Source of the DNA: a virus
Length of the DNA: 30,991 nucleotides
Direction: 5' to 3' (one strand)
Virus record (IMG/VR): IMGVR_UViG_3300027770_000188
Location: 1 to 30,991 of that record
The notes below the pieces were generated by a model. The model worked only from the letters and a program-made list of their open reading frames with translations, was not told where the DNA came from and made no database searches. The position numbers were made by a program, and so were the translations under genes. This document shows positions 9,934-18,930 of this stretch, piece by piece (the stretch's first letter is position 1; every line of letters begins with the position of its first letter).

Positions 9934-10154
9934 TAATAAGCTGCTTTCTTAATCTTAAAGGGAACTGAGTCCTTCATAGCGGCCTCTACAGCCTCAATAG
10001 CTTCGTTAGGAATGGTATTAACCTTATCCTTGTGGTCGCTGAGGATGCCTCGTACCACGGTATAAAGACCAGGGGTTCTACGGTCTGGGTCACTGAGATC
10101 GCTGATTAAGCAGTCTAATAACTTCTCTTGCATTTCATTTAATTTTTCTTTCAT
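9933..10154 (-). CDS. terS: Terminase small subunit (gp18 / DNA maturase A)
   Basis: A 73-aa protein. Residues about 16-48 (LISDLSDPDRRTPGLYTVVR and onward to HKDKV) align by eye with the T7 gp18 core LADLSDHERRSPQLYNAI, including the D-R-R-[ST]-P-x-L-Y signature. It recognises concatemeric DNA and loads the large subunit. Start: ATG with AGGAGAAATAAA upstream, overlapping the stop of the preceding lipoprotein gene as ATGA. The stop overlaps the terL start as TAATG. Slightly shorter than T7 gp18 (89 aa). Confidence 0.9.
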   Translation of the reverse strand: MKEKLNEMQEKLLDCLISDLSDPDRRTPGLYTVVRGILSDHKDKVNTIPNEAIEAVEAAMKDSVPFKIKKAAY

Positions 10155-10441
10155 TTTATTTCTCCTAGGGGTCTATTGTCTTTTACAAAGGAAGGGGGTA
10201 CACAGTACCAACCTTCGGGAATGGTTACAGTATTGTTACTGAGGAACCATTGACCTTGTTGTAGGGTATATACATAGACTCTAGCATTAGGGCCTATCCG
10301 AATCGGACTCTCGTCTGGGATGAATACTGTCCTGCTTCCGCAACCACTCATCAATCCTAGAACCAGCACGACGCAAACGCTCAACATCAACATCAGCATC
10401 GACAGCCATTTTACCTGCTTCAATTTTTTTAAGTAAAACAT
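10151..10441 (-). CDS. Small lipoprotein, candidate outer-membrane spanin (Rz1-like)
   Basis: A 96-aa protein. An ATG at 10441 with TAGGA seven bases upstream is preferred over the TTG codon immediately before it. A basic N-terminus (KKLKQVK) is followed by a strongly hydrophobic stretch (residues about 12-30) and a lipobox-like LMSGC, so lipidation at that cysteine is expected. The mature part ends with a Pro/Trp/Tyr-rich sequence (IPEGWYCVPPSF). Position just before terS, next to membrane proteins, matches the lysis region of T7 (17.5-18.5-18.7). Its first half overlaps the preceding gene in another frame by 155 nt, a layout known for nested Rz/Rz1 pairs. An unrelated phage lipoprotein is the alternative. 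Confidence 0.65.
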   Translation of the reverse strand: MFYLKKLKQVKWLSMLMLMLSVCVVLVLGLMSGCGSRTVFIPDESPIRIGPNARVYVYTLQQGQWFLSNNTVTIPEGWYCVPPSFVKDNRPLGEIK

Positions 10442-10484
10442 CAAATAATCCTACTGCAATTTGCATTAAAATTCTATCAAACAT
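10287..10484 (-). CDS. Small charged protein overlapping the lipoprotein gene
   Basis: A 65-aa protein from ATG 10484 (MFDRILMQIAVGLFDVL); upstream in-frame ATGs at 10508 and 10517 are possible but lie inside the previous gene. The chosen ATG overlaps the stop of the holin-like gene (ATGTTTGA), which supports coupling; no strong Shine-Dalgarno is seen. The N-terminus is an amphipathic or hydrophobic helix, and the rest is charged (VDADVDVERLRRAGSRIDEW). Its last 155 nt are shared with the lipoprotein gene in a different frame. Function unknown; it may be a lysis accessory protein. Confidence 0.55.
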   Translation of the reverse strand: MFDRILMQIAVGLFDVLLKKIEAGKMAVDADVDVERLRRAGSRIDEWLRKQDSIHPRRESDSDRP

Positions 10485-10668
10485 TTGGAGTAGTCGGGGG
10501 TTTGGCATCCTTAGCAAAGATCAATCCAACTCCAGCAATAATAGCTGCAATAGCTGAACCAAAATCTACTACGGTTGCTGGGTCTGCATCAAACATAGTT
10601 ACAAAAACGCTACCAATAGCTACGATAATTGCACCGATACCTGCCATAGTTGTATTACGATTATTCAT
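10477..10668 (-). CDS. Two-helix membrane protein, holin candidate
   Basis: A 63-aa protein with two hydrophobic segments: residues about 8-26 (MAGIGAIIVAIGSVFVTMF) and 33-52 (VVDFGSAIAAIIAGVGLIFA), joined by a short acidic turn and ending in a charged, Pro-rich tail. Size and topology fit a class II holin, and its place between tail fibre and terS matches T7 gene 17.5. The ATG overlaps the upstream stop (ATGA), with AAGGAAACC as ribosome binding site. No endolysin gene is present in the window, so the partner enzyme must lie elsewhere. Confidence 0.6.
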   Translation of the reverse strand: MNNRNTTMAGIGAIIVAIGSVFVTMFDADPATVVDFGSAIAAIIAGVGLIFAKDAKPPTTPNV

Positions 10669-10928
10669 GGTTTCCTTCTTTCTAATTCTAAAACTCTTTG
10701 CTTTAGGTCTTCGAGCATGGCACTATGCCTTGCATCTGTAGAAGACACTTGTATTTGGGCTTTTAATAAATCTTGAACAATAAGTTTTAACTCAGCTATA
10801 TCATTAGTGGTTCTACTTAGTATTGATGTAGTCTTACCTATCTCAATAAAAAAACCACCAACACCAGCTAGAATAACTAGGAGTTGCACAATTTGTAAAA
10901 GTCTATCAAAATCATTCTTTTTTTCCAT
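10665..10928 (-). CDS. Membrane-anchored coiled-coil protein (holin accessory or i-spanin candidate)
   Basis: An 87-aa protein with GGAGAATTACA before ATG. A single membrane segment (residues about 11-29, IVQLLVILAGVGGFFIEIG) follows a charged N-terminus. A predicted coiled coil runs over residues about 38-85 (heptad-like leucines, ending in LKQRVLELERRKP). One helix anchor plus a coiled coil is the plan of inner-membrane spanins and of XhlA-like accessory proteins. Position directly after the tail fibre and before the holin-like gene supports a lysis role, but no residue proves it. Confidence 0.55.
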   Translation of the reverse strand: MEKKNDFDRLLQIVQLLVILAGVGGFFIEIGKTTSILSRTTNDIAELKLIVQDLLKAQIQVSSTDARHSAMLEDLKQRVLELERRKP

Positions 10929-10941
10929 TGTAATTCTCCTA

Positions 10942-13900
10942 TTATTCGTTAGTACTTACATCCATACCACTATAGTTTATAAAATCTACAGATCCATCTG
11001 TATTTAAAACAGATAAACGAATCCAAAGATTAGTGGGTAAACCTAACCTAGTAAACTTAACAGCACATTCATTACGGCCTGAAATTATTTGTGTATCTGT
11101 TCCAGTTCCTACTCCCGATGAACCTACAATTGGATTTGCATCATTATAATTGTTAGGGGAAATTAAGTCAGCTAAACTACCATAAGATTCGATAGGGCTA
11201 GCAATACTCCGTGCAAAATCAGCAGTAATATCTCCAAAACTCCAAGGACCAGAATCAATCTCAGTATCGGCTGTATTTGATTCTCTTATTGGATATACAG
11301 CTGTACTGTTCCACTTTCTAAATATTTTAGCATAACCAATAGATTTTAACCTAGGTACTTGAATACCTAGCGTAATAACATATCTATTAGCTCCAGCAGT
11401 TGTTTCTACTGTTTCGTGTTTAACATAGACACGTGTATTTGATTTATTAAATCTAGATAAAACACGTGCTTGGTCTACCTTTAACATACCGTTTTTAAAG
11501 ATATCACTTTTATTAACTAAAAGAGTTGTGTTAGTACTGTAATTATGATCTGTAAATCCATACTCTAAAATAATAGAAGTTTTTAAAGACGAAACACTAT
11601 CTGTTTTAAAGTAGGGTAATAAACCTGTCTTAGTAACAATTCTATACACATACTCATCTGTAGGGTCTGGCATAAAGTTTATTGCATCTGAAAATAAACG
11701 ATTAGCATCTATATTAAGTAAATGAGTACCAATTAAACCATCAGTTGGCCCTACTGAGTTACCAATAGTATTTGGCCTAAAATGCCAAGGGAAATATTCT
11801 TTTGCTCCTTGAGTTACTGGTTGTGTGTATAAAAATCCAGCATATGGTGGAGATTTTCCATAAAGTCTGTATAAATTAAGGTTATCTGAAGCTATAGTTA
11901 CATTTTGTGTAACCCAATCAACATCAGCTTCATTAAATCTTATGTTATTATTACTAACTGCATCTGTACTCCAACGAGCACACCAATCAGTCCAAACAGC
12001 ATCAGCCTTGTAATAAGCACCTATACCATCAATAGAATAAATAGAAGTATTTGTATTAGTTGTAGGTGCTAGGCATTTTGAATAACCTGTAAATCTTACT
12101 GTGTTTCTTTCAAAACTTCCTAAAGTAGTTAAAGCACTAAGAGTTTTATCAGCTAAAGCAAGTGCTGCTTTGTTGTAATAGATAATTTGCTTAGGAATTT
12201 TCCATAGGCAATTAGAACCACCATCACTAGAATCTTCTAATCTCTTAAATGTATAATTATCTAATCCTGTGTATTCTGAACTAATTAAAAAACCTTTTTT
12301 TAATCTTGATAAAGCATCTCTATCTTTAACTATAGAATCAGTACTAACAGTAGGACGAGAACTAGCAAATGCCATATCTCGTAATCCTAATAAATAATAA
12401 TCCCGATATGATGCTGCATTCTCATCACCAATAACATTTAATGCTGTTGTCAATGTAGCTAAAGATATTATTCCTGGGGCAGTAAAATACACTGAAGTAG
12501 TATCCATTTTAGGAATAGAAGATAAACAAGATGTAGAACTATCTGGAATACTTAGATAAAATGTTTTAATTCCATATCCTTTGACCTTAGATGTGTAAAC
12601 AGGTCCCGCACCAGTAGAATCTGTATCATAAGTAAAATAAGGAGATGTATAATATTTTCTTCCTGAACCATTAGTTACCTGAACACCATGTTTTTTTAAA
12701 GTAGTAGTTCCAATACCATAACCCGCAGCTGAATACAATTCTTCTGGACTATCCCATAAAGCTGTTGCTGGACTCATTAAGTTTTGAGATGATGTAAAAT
12801 CAACTAATGATGAAGTATTTAAAGATAAGTCCCAATGGAACTTAACCTTAACTGGATTAGTAACATTAGCTGCTAACCCTATTAACTGACTGTTAACAGT
12901 AGAAAAGAAAGATTCTGGTATATCTGTACCAGATACGTTTGGCGATGGAAGTGTTTTTTGAAGTATTCTATAGGATGTAACTGGATCAGTAAGGACCCAC
13001 TCATTACTTCCATTTTTAAATTCAGATAATATACCAGAAACTGGAGCTGATATACCAGAACCACCACTATTATAACTAGTATTCAAACCAGAAGCATAAA
13101 AAGTTCTACCACTAAATACTGGATTAGCGGCTGTAATAGTTACAGAAGGAGCAGCATTGGCCCAATTTGTTCCATTGTATCTTAGTATATCTCCAGAAGC
13201 TGCACCACTTACACTAATACCGCTAAGTGATGCAAAGGTTCCAGAGAATGTAGAACTAACAAATTTAGATCCATCCCATACAAGAGCATACCCAACACCC
13301 AAACTAGATAAATCAAATTGAACAACAGGAGGCCCACCAATTATAATAAAACCACTAGAAGATGGATTAATAACAGTCCAATTTGTAGTATCAGCATTAG
13401 GTGCTGTAGTACCTGCACCAACCGTTAAACGTTTATATAATGCTGTTGCTGTTGCTCCTGTGTGTGATACTATAGCATTAATAGCATAACTAGTACCACT
13501 TACCCAAGAAGGAACACCAGTAGATACTGTATAATAAAAATTTTGAGTACCATTAGTAAAGATATTCTCTTGTATTCCAAAGAGTAATTGATTAAAAGAT
13601 TCGTTTAGTTGGGTAGAGGTTAATTTAGCACCATCTACAAAACTATATAACATCCTATCAGTAGGTGTTCTACGCCTAATAACTAACTCACCAGCTGGAG
13701 CAGCCGAAGCAAATACAATATTTTTAGTAGTTGTATTTACAGTATAATTAGTACCCTGAATAAGAAGAGTTTCTGCGGCCAAAGCACTTGCTCTAGAGTA
13801 TACTTTAAGTTGTGAGCTTTCTGGAAATTCACAAATCCAAGCAATGGAGTTATAGCTGTAAGTTAAACTTCCAGTTACAGTATGTACATACTCAACATTA

Positions 13901-13944
13901 GTGAGTAATACGGGATTATTAGATGTATAACTATAGCAAGTCAT
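10942..13944 (-). CDS. Tail fibre with T7 gp17-type N-terminal domain
   Basis: A 1000-aa protein starting at ATG with AAGGAGTACCA. Residues about 15-135 resemble the T7 gp17 tail-attachment domain: the pattern SIAWICEFPESSQLKVYSRA, then NYTVNTTTKNIVFASAAP, then VIRRRTPTDRM and LTSTQLNESFNQLLFGIQE. This part docks fibres to the tail. A Gly/Ser/Thr-rich spacer follows (about 140-330, with a VSGAASGDILRYNGTNW repeat-like unit), then a long distal region without a domain I recognise, presumably the receptor-binding shaft and tip. It is almost twice T7 gp17 (553 aa). It follows tail tube B directly, whereas in T7 the internal virion genes lie between. Confidence 0.88.
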   Translation of the reverse strand: MTCYSYTSNNPVLLTNVEYVHTVTGSLTYSYNSIAWICEFPESSQLKVYSRASALAAETLLIQGTNYTVNTTTKNIVFASAAPAGELVIRRRTPTDRMLYSFVDGAKLTSTQLNESFNQLLFGIQENIFTNGTQNFYYTVSTGVPSWVSGTSYAINAIVSHTGATATALYKRLTVGAGTTAPNADTTNWTVINPSSSGFIIIGGPPVVQFDLSSLGVGYALVWDGSKFVSSTFSGTFASLSGISVSGAASGDILRYNGTNWANAAPSVTITAANPVFSGRTFYASGLNTSYNSGGSGISAPVSGILSEFKNGSNEWVLTDPVTSYRILQKTLPSPNVSGTDIPESFFSTVNSQLIGLAANVTNPVKVKFHWDLSLNTSSLVDFTSSQNLMSPATALWDSPEELYSAAGYGIGTTTLKKHGVQVTNGSGRKYYTSPYFTYDTDSTGAGPVYTSKVKGYGIKTFYLSIPDSSTSCLSSIPKMDTTSVYFTAPGIISLATLTTALNVIGDENAASYRDYYLLGLRDMAFASSRPTVSTDSIVKDRDALSRLKKGFLISSEYTGLDNYTFKRLEDSSDGGSNCLWKIPKQIIYYNKAALALADKTLSALTTLGSFERNTVRFTGYSKCLAPTTNTNTSIYSIDGIGAYYKADAVWTDWCARWSTDAVSNNNIRFNEADVDWVTQNVTIASDNLNLYRLYGKSPPYAGFLYTQPVTQGAKEYFPWHFRPNTIGNSVGPTDGLIGTHLLNIDANRLFSDAINFMPDPTDEYVYRIVTKTGLLPYFKTDSVSSLKTSIILEYGFTDHNYSTNTTLLVNKSDIFKNGMLKVDQARVLSRFNKSNTRVYVKHETVETTAGANRYVITLGIQVPRLKSIGYAKIFRKWNSTAVYPIRESNTADTEIDSGPWSFGDITADFARSIASPIESYGSLADLISPNNYNDANPIVGSSGVGTGTDTQIISGRNECAVKFTRLGLPTNLWIRLSVLNTDGSVDFINYSGMDVSTNE

Positions 13945-13953
13945 TGGTACTCC

Positions 13954-16695
13954 TTATTCAACACTAGTGTTTCTAGATCTAAAGTTACCTAGAATTTCTA
14001 TATTAGATATATTACATGGGGTTGGATAGCTTGATTTGATAAAAATCTTACAAGCTTCAGAATAGGATAGAATCTTAACTAAGTGTTCTCCTACATAATC
14101 AATCTTTAAATCATTAGTAAAATCCAGTAAACTGTTAATATCAGTTGGAAAGAATGTAGTTGAGGTAGCTGTTCTACCTCTACGCTCTACTTCAATATCA
14201 TAAGAACCTGAATTTAAGTGGCGAGTTGTAACTCTTCTTAAGTTTAATACACCTTCGGTTGGACTATCTGCAGTTACACCACTCTTGTAAGTAGATCTAT
14301 AGACTTGTTGTGACAATTCAATATTCATTTCATAAGAACGACCAACATATATAGGAAAACTTGGGGGAGAACTAGTAACGGTTATTTTAGTTAATCCAGT
14401 AATACCATCAGTAAAGACAGAAGTAATTGGTAGATTTAATAAACCAGATGTACCCCATTCTTCTGCGGTTATAACTGTATCTAGAGTTGGATCGTAGAAT
14501 GGTAAGGTTAATGTAACTAATCCACCACCACTGGTCATTTGAGCTACTGGAACTTTGTATAACCAATCAATCATAGGAGTTGCAACGTTTACAGATTCCA
14601 TAGAAGTAAAGTATACGTTTAATGTTTTAACTCCAGAATATCCAGTTCTCTTAGAGATCAAATATAAATCTTTCTCATAAGATTTAAGAGCAAAAATAGA
14701 ATCGTTAGTTGATAAAATCCAACGATGAAAAGCTTGTTGGATAACCTTTTCACCATTAGTTCTAAAGGTAAACAAATAAATTGTATTCTTATTATCAGCA
14801 TCAACAGATAACAAAGTATTAACACCAGAGCTTACTGTAATGGCTCCTAGATTAATAGGCAGATAATCTCTACAATGAGAACTAACTTCCATTGAGGTAG
14901 AGTATTCATCATTAAAAGAACTACCACTAAGGTACATATAAACCTTACCAGCATTCATAAAGAATACGTTATTACCCATCTTCTGAGGAGCTACTAGTTT
15001 AGATGTACTATAAAAGGATGTCGGTCTAAACTCAACACTAAAGGGAGAGATACCACCCTCATTTCCGTTACCACGAACTTCAAATTGAACCGAGCCTGAG
15101 CTAAGGGCAAATAAGATGTTTTGGAATGGGACAATGTGGCTTAGTTTATTATAGGCTCCTACGCTAGCCTGTATGTCAATTGGATCTGAAGCAGTAATAT
15201 TACTGATATCATCTACCCAAAAGTTATAGTAAGCATTAGTTCGACTTGAGAAGATATTGTTATCAGTAGCCATCCAAAGTCTACCCTTCCAGATAGACAT
15301 AGATTGTACTTTTTCTTTCTTTACTACTGAATTAGGACCAGGATTGCTTACTGAACTTCCTGATCTTCTAGGAAATAAAGGCATTTCCTTTATTCTCCAT
15401 TTATTGTCTGTAGCTGTATCTTTATATATGATTAATGGGAATCGTCTATGATCAAAAACTGTATTAGGACCTTCGGATCTAACTCGTTCAAAGTAAGGGT
15501 TTTTAGTCCACCTAGTAGCCCTGTAGAAGCCTGTAGGGAAGGATAGGTAGGGATTACGGACAAAGTATACCTTGCCTAGCCCCAGATAGGCTGTGCTGCC
15601 GTCTCTGTCCTCTGCTGTTAAAGGAGATGACTTGTAATAATGATCTTTAGCCCAATCAAAACCTGTATTTGGAATTGGAATATATTTTGGCTTATCGTAA
15701 TAAGCATTTAAAGTTCTCCATGCTTTGTATCCATTAAAATCTGCAACATCATTTTTTACTAGGGTAGCTGGATACTGTGGAATAATTTCAAAGTTTTCTA
15801 AATTTTGACCTGTTTCTTCCATTTCTAATGTGGTTGGATCTATACTATTAATTATATCATCTCTAACATTTGTCCAATAAGATGAATAATCGGTAATATC
15901 GTCTTCAAGTGCTGGACTAAGTGTAGTTGGATTTTGTGTTCTTTTGTAATTAATAACATCACCAGAGTGAATGTATTGATTACTAGCAAAAGATCCTGCC
16001 CAGTTAACTGAACTATATTCCATTTCTAAAGAAGAATTATTTGGAAGATAATCTAAAGGAACTAATTTATTCCACAATATTAAACCAACATCAAAATCAA
16101 TTGATCCTAGAGTTTCTTGAATACTGGTAGTACCAACATTAGCAACTGTGGTTCCTGCTATTTTATATGAAGTAGATCCAACTTTATTACCAAAAGTAAT
16201 ATATTCAAAAACACCTCTGTTAAATCCTGAGGTATTACTATTAGTAGTTCCTTCTTGAAGATCAACTGTTTCCTTAATCCACTCTGTAGGTTCAATTCTA
16301 TAAACTGTAATAAAATTATCTAGCTTAATGGTTTGTCCACCATAAGTAAAGGAATTTTGCGCTACTGGATCAAAGGTATATCCTGCTCTATTAATAATAA
16401 TACAATAACGATTATAACCATCAATATCTAACCAATGAAAATATAAATTATCTGTATTAAAGTTAGTTGCTCCAGATGGAGAAAATGTTGTACTTGGGTT
16501 AAGATTAAGTACATCTAAATAGGTAGTACTTGCACCCGAAGCAACATAACTTAATGGTGATCTTTTTTCGGCAGACTTCTCAATAGTAACTAAACAATTA
16601 TCAATGTTTTCTGATTCAGTTACTAATCTTTTTGTTGGAGCTTGTCTACCTACTCCTCCGCTTAATGAATTAATTGAGAGTCTTGCAAGTGTCAT
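13954..16695 (-). CDS. Tail tubular protein B (gp12-like nozzle)
   Basis: A 913-aa protein (T7 gp12: 794 aa). The N-terminus MTLARLSINSLSGGVGRQ followed by NIDNCLVTIEKSAEKRSP has the typical gp12 opening, in which a GGVSxQ-like motif precedes an arginine- and glutamate-containing segment ending in K-R-P. The central region (about 470-620) contains SMSIWKGRLWMATDNNIF and HIVPFQNILFALSSGSVQF, blade-like beta-propeller repeats expected of the nozzle. Its ATG overlaps the tail tube A stop as TAATG. It forms the distal tail tube that holds DNA and contacts the host surface. The larger size may reflect added surface loops. Confidence 0.92.
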   Translation of the reverse strand: MTLARLSINSLSGGVGRQAPTKRLVTESENIDNCLVTIEKSAEKRSPLSYVASGASTTYLDVLNLNPSTTFSPSGATNFNTDNLYFHWLDIDGYNRYCIIINRAGYTFDPVAQNSFTYGGQTIKLDNFITVYRIEPTEWIKETVDLQEGTTNSNTSGFNRGVFEYITFGNKVGSTSYKIAGTTVANVGTTSIQETLGSIDFDVGLILWNKLVPLDYLPNNSSLEMEYSSVNWAGSFASNQYIHSGDVINYKRTQNPTTLSPALEDDITDYSSYWTNVRDDIINSIDPTTLEMEETGQNLENFEIIPQYPATLVKNDVADFNGYKAWRTLNAYYDKPKYIPIPNTGFDWAKDHYYKSSPLTAEDRDGSTAYLGLGKVYFVRNPYLSFPTGFYRATRWTKNPYFERVRSEGPNTVFDHRRFPLIIYKDTATDNKWRIKEMPLFPRRSGSSVSNPGPNSVVKKEKVQSMSIWKGRLWMATDNNIFSSRTNAYYNFWVDDISNITASDPIDIQASVGAYNKLSHIVPFQNILFALSSGSVQFEVRGNGNEGGISPFSVEFRPTSFYSTSKLVAPQKMGNNVFFMNAGKVYMYLSGSSFNDEYSTSMEVSSHCRDYLPINLGAITVSSGVNTLLSVDADNKNTIYLFTFRTNGEKVIQQAFHRWILSTNDSIFALKSYEKDLYLISKRTGYSGVKTLNVYFTSMESVNVATPMIDWLYKVPVAQMTSGGGLVTLTLPFYDPTLDTVITAEEWGTSGLLNLPITSVFTDGITGLTKITVTSSPPSFPIYVGRSYEMNIELSQQVYRSTYKSGVTADSPTEGVLNLRRVTTRHLNSGSYDIEVERRGRTATSTTFFPTDINSLLDFTNDLKIDYVGEHLVKILSYSEACKIFIKSSYPTPCNISNIEILGNFRSRNTSVE

Positions 16696-17369
16696 TAAAA
16701 CCTCGTTCTTGTAAAGTAGGCATCGTTACTTAGTATACCACGCCTATCAACTGCTGTTCTAGTTCCTATATCTCCTAAGAAGATTGATCTATTCTTCTTT
16801 TGCATATCAGAAGCACGACCTCTAGAGTAATGGTAGCTTTCTCGCATAGCCATACGTTTATCAATATCTAGATCACCTTGGGTAATCATTTGATACTCTC
16901 TGGCTGCTGATTCCATAATACCACGTTGTAAGGCAGAGTCAATATCATTCCAACCATAAGGTGGATCATCTCCCTCAATGCCTAACATAACAATTACTTC
17001 AATTTTAAGACCACTAGTGTAGGTAGAAAAAACATCAGTCTGCTTGGTGATATTGAATAACCTTGTTGGATTGGACTTAATAGTTGTTTGGATCACCTCC
17101 CCCGTCGTTGGATCAAACAATGGTTCAATAACCTGAGCATAACAAGCAGTAGATGGCAAAAGAATAGTACCGTTAGCTTCTAGCGTATAGGTATTTACAA
17201 ATCTATTATTAGCTACGCCTCTCATCATAGCAGCTTTAATGGTCTGTTTAAGAATGAACTGAGCAACACTGGTATCAACACCAGCGTCCTGATCTAGATC
17301 TACAATCAAATGTTCACCTGACGATAACAACATATGATTTATAGCATCTGTGTAACTATATAAACCCAT
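16695..17369 (-). CDS. Tail tubular protein A (gp11-like adaptor)
   Basis: A 224-aa protein (T7 gp11: 196 aa). The N-terminus YTDAINHMLLSSGEHLIVDL followed by a helix containing ILKQTIKAAMMRG resembles the gp11/gp4-type adaptor, including the A-x-N-x-M-L start and the later WxxFxxNxxY-like region (here NNRFVNTYTLEANGTILLP). It connects the portal to the nozzle. Start and stop overlap neighbours as TAATG on both sides (the 56-aa gene upstream and tail tube B downstream), so all three are translationally coupled. Confidence 0.92.
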   Translation of the reverse strand: MGLYSYTDAINHMLLSSGEHLIVDLDQDAGVDTSVAQFILKQTIKAAMMRGVANNRFVNTYTLEANGTILLPSTACYAQVIEPLFDPTTGEVIQTTIKSNPTRLFNITKQTDVFSTYTSGLKIEVIVMLGIEGDDPPYGWNDIDSALQRGIMESAAREYQMITQGDLDIDKRMAMRESYHYSRGRASDMQKKNRSIFLGDIGTRTAVDRRGILSNDAYFTRTRF

Positions 17370-17539
17370 TATCTAGCTCCTTTCTTTGGATATGGAACCA
17401 ATTTATTTAACAACTCTTGACGTTTTTCACAACCACAATCTTTGGTTGGTTTAATATTTAATGCGTTAGCAACCTTAGCTACTGTATCTCCTAAGCCTCT
17501 TTGGTATGGAGAAATTGGATTGAATGGTTTTAGTGGCAT
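17369..17539 (-). CDS. 56-aa basic protein with CGC motif
   Basis: A complete small frame beginning MPLKPFNPISPYQRGLGD and ending LNKLVPYPKKGAR. The start has a good CAGGAG site seven bases upstream (TCAGGAGACTTTATG), and the stop overlaps the tail tube A start (TAATG), which strongly supports translation. The middle has DCGCEKRQELLNKL; CGCxxR-type short proteins of this form are common between capsid and tail genes of aquatic phages, as far as I recall, but their function is unknown. It is the first gene after the capsid terminator. A zinc- or metal-binding role for the two cysteines is only a guess. Confidence 0.8.
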   Translation of the reverse strand: MPLKPFNPISPYQRGLGDTVAKVANALNIKPTKDCGCEKRQELLNKLVPYPKKGAR

Positions 17540-17551
17540 AAAGTCTCCTGA

Positions 17552-17588
17552 GAAAAAAATACCTAGGGGGCCTTTCGACCCCCTAGGT
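17552..17588 (-). terminator. Intrinsic terminator after the major capsid gene
   Basis: A perfect 10-bp stem (plus-strand arms acctaggggg at 17561-17570 and ccccctaggt at 17579-17588) has an 8-nt loop and is followed, in minus-strand sense, by an ATTTTTTT tract (17553-17560). It sits about 20 nt after the capsid gene stop, the same place as T-phi after T7 gene 10, and should lower transcription of the tail genes relative to capsid. Confidence 0.92.
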
Positions 17589-17607
17589 GGTTAATGATTA
17601 ATTACTA

Positions 17608-18930
17608 TTAGGCAGTAACGTAACTACCTCTGATTGTAGCGCAAAGTTCTGGACGAAGAACACCAGCACCACCCATGATGCTAGCAACAGTAAAGAATGT
17701 GCCTCTACGGACATCCTTAACTGTTTCAACCTTCATACCTTGTAACCGTAGCGAACAAATAGCTGATTGCTGCCAAATAAGAGCTTTAACTGGTTTCAGA
17801 GTTTGACCAGTTTGAACAACACCTGCAGCATCTACTACGGTAGTAGCAGTATCATTAGTTCCGTTATACCAATTAAAATTATATTTAACGTCGCCTAAAT
17901 CTTTAATTAAGCCAACGTTAATAGATGTAGCTATTCTACCAGTAGTAGCAGATACAGCTCCTTGTGCAGTATTGGCACCACCAGCACCGTTATCACTAAC
18001 TACTCGTTGATGATCAAGTTGCTGAATATGGTTAGATTTTACAATCTTAACACCCATATACTCAAGAGTATCTGGAAGATTAAACATACTCTTGCTTAAT
18101 GGACTGCCAAGTCCACCAGCCTCTGCTACGCCGCCAAAGAATGGACGACCAGCACCGCCTACAAGGCCAGTAGAGTCACGGGCAATACCAAGAGCACGGA
18201 TGTCATGGAAAGCCTGTGGAGTCACTGCACAGTATACACCAGTAAGGGTAGCGTCAATTTCAGAAAGACGAACCATATAACGCTCTAAGTAATCAAGAAG
18301 AAGAAGCGCAGCATCAGCTCGTTCAGTTGAGGTTGCTCCTCTTAAACCTAACATGTTAAAAGCATTAACTGCTGGGAGAATAGATTCATCTACACACATA
18401 CCCTGATAACCAGATGAAAATGGACTACGAGCAGCAGTTACAGAACCTAATGCAATCATGGAAGCAATTTGCTTATCACGAATGTAACTAAGTTGTAAAC
18501 CAGCTTGACGGGCTAGTTCTGAACGATAATCCCATTGAGTAATCATGAGAGAAATATCGTCTAATTCAAAGAATGATGCCATTGGACGCTGATCTAGTGA
18601 GATGTCAAAGTAACCAGCAGTTGATGCATTAGAATCTCCTAAAAGTTCTTCACCAGCCTTCCAAACACCTTTATGACCAACGGTTCCAGTAACAGGAAAT
18701 CGTTTAGTGGTGCCTGATTCAATGGTTTGTGTAGTTACCATAGGTTCAAAAATATTGTATTGATCGTAAGCATTAAGTACTTCGCCAGACCATACTGGAA
18801 GCCAGTATTGTTCTGTTCCAACTGCTCCTGGAGTTGCTGAAGTAGTATTTGCTGCCGCACCGCCACCAATCCAACCGTAGGTTTGCGAAGGTGCGGGTAC
18901 AAGTTGTGATGCTGATAATGAGTCTGCCAT
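17608..18930 (-). CDS. Major capsid protein (gp10-like)
   Basis: A 440-aa protein, longer than T7 gp10A (345 aa). It matches the gp10 pattern by eye: WSGEVLNAYDQYNIFEPMV, then TTKRFPVTGTVGHKGVWKAG, then DISLDQRPMASFFELDDIS and YRSELARQAGLQLSYIRDKQ, corresponding to the HK97-fold N-arm, E-loop and spine helix order of the T7 family. It assembles the icosahedral shell around scaffold and portal. An AAGGAG site lies 8 nt before ATG and is preceded by a complementary leader segment. The gene is flanked by scaffold upstream and a strong terminator downstream. Codons look more GC-rich than in the neighbouring fibre genes, as often seen for conserved, highly expressed genes. Confidence 0.95.
   Translation of the reverse strand: MADSLSASQLVPAPSQTYGWIGGGAAANTTSATPGAVGTEQYWLPVWSGEVLNAYDQYNIFEPMVTTQTIESGTTKRFPVTGTVGHKGVWKAGEELLGDSNASTAGYFDISLDQRPMASFFELDDISLMITQWDYRSELARQAGLQLSYIRDKQIASMIALGSVTAARSPFSSGYQGMCVDESILPAVNAFNMLGLRGATSTERADAALLLLDYLERYMVRLSEIDATLTGVYCAVTPQAFHDIRALGIARDSTGLVGGAGRPFFGGVAEAGGLGSPLSKSMFNLPDTLEYMGVKIVKSNHIQQLDHQRVVSDNGAGGANTAQGAVSATTGRIATSINVGLIKDLGDVKYNFNWYNGTNDTATTVVDAAGVVQTGQTLKPVKALIWQQSAICSLRLQGMKVETVKDVRRGTFFTVASIMGGAGVLRPELCATIRGSYVTA

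Noticed and set aside
17608-18930. Programmed frameshift making a longer capsid form, as in T7 gp10B
   Set aside because: The frame ends cleanly about 20 nt before the terminator and no long alternative extension or slippery site was evident.
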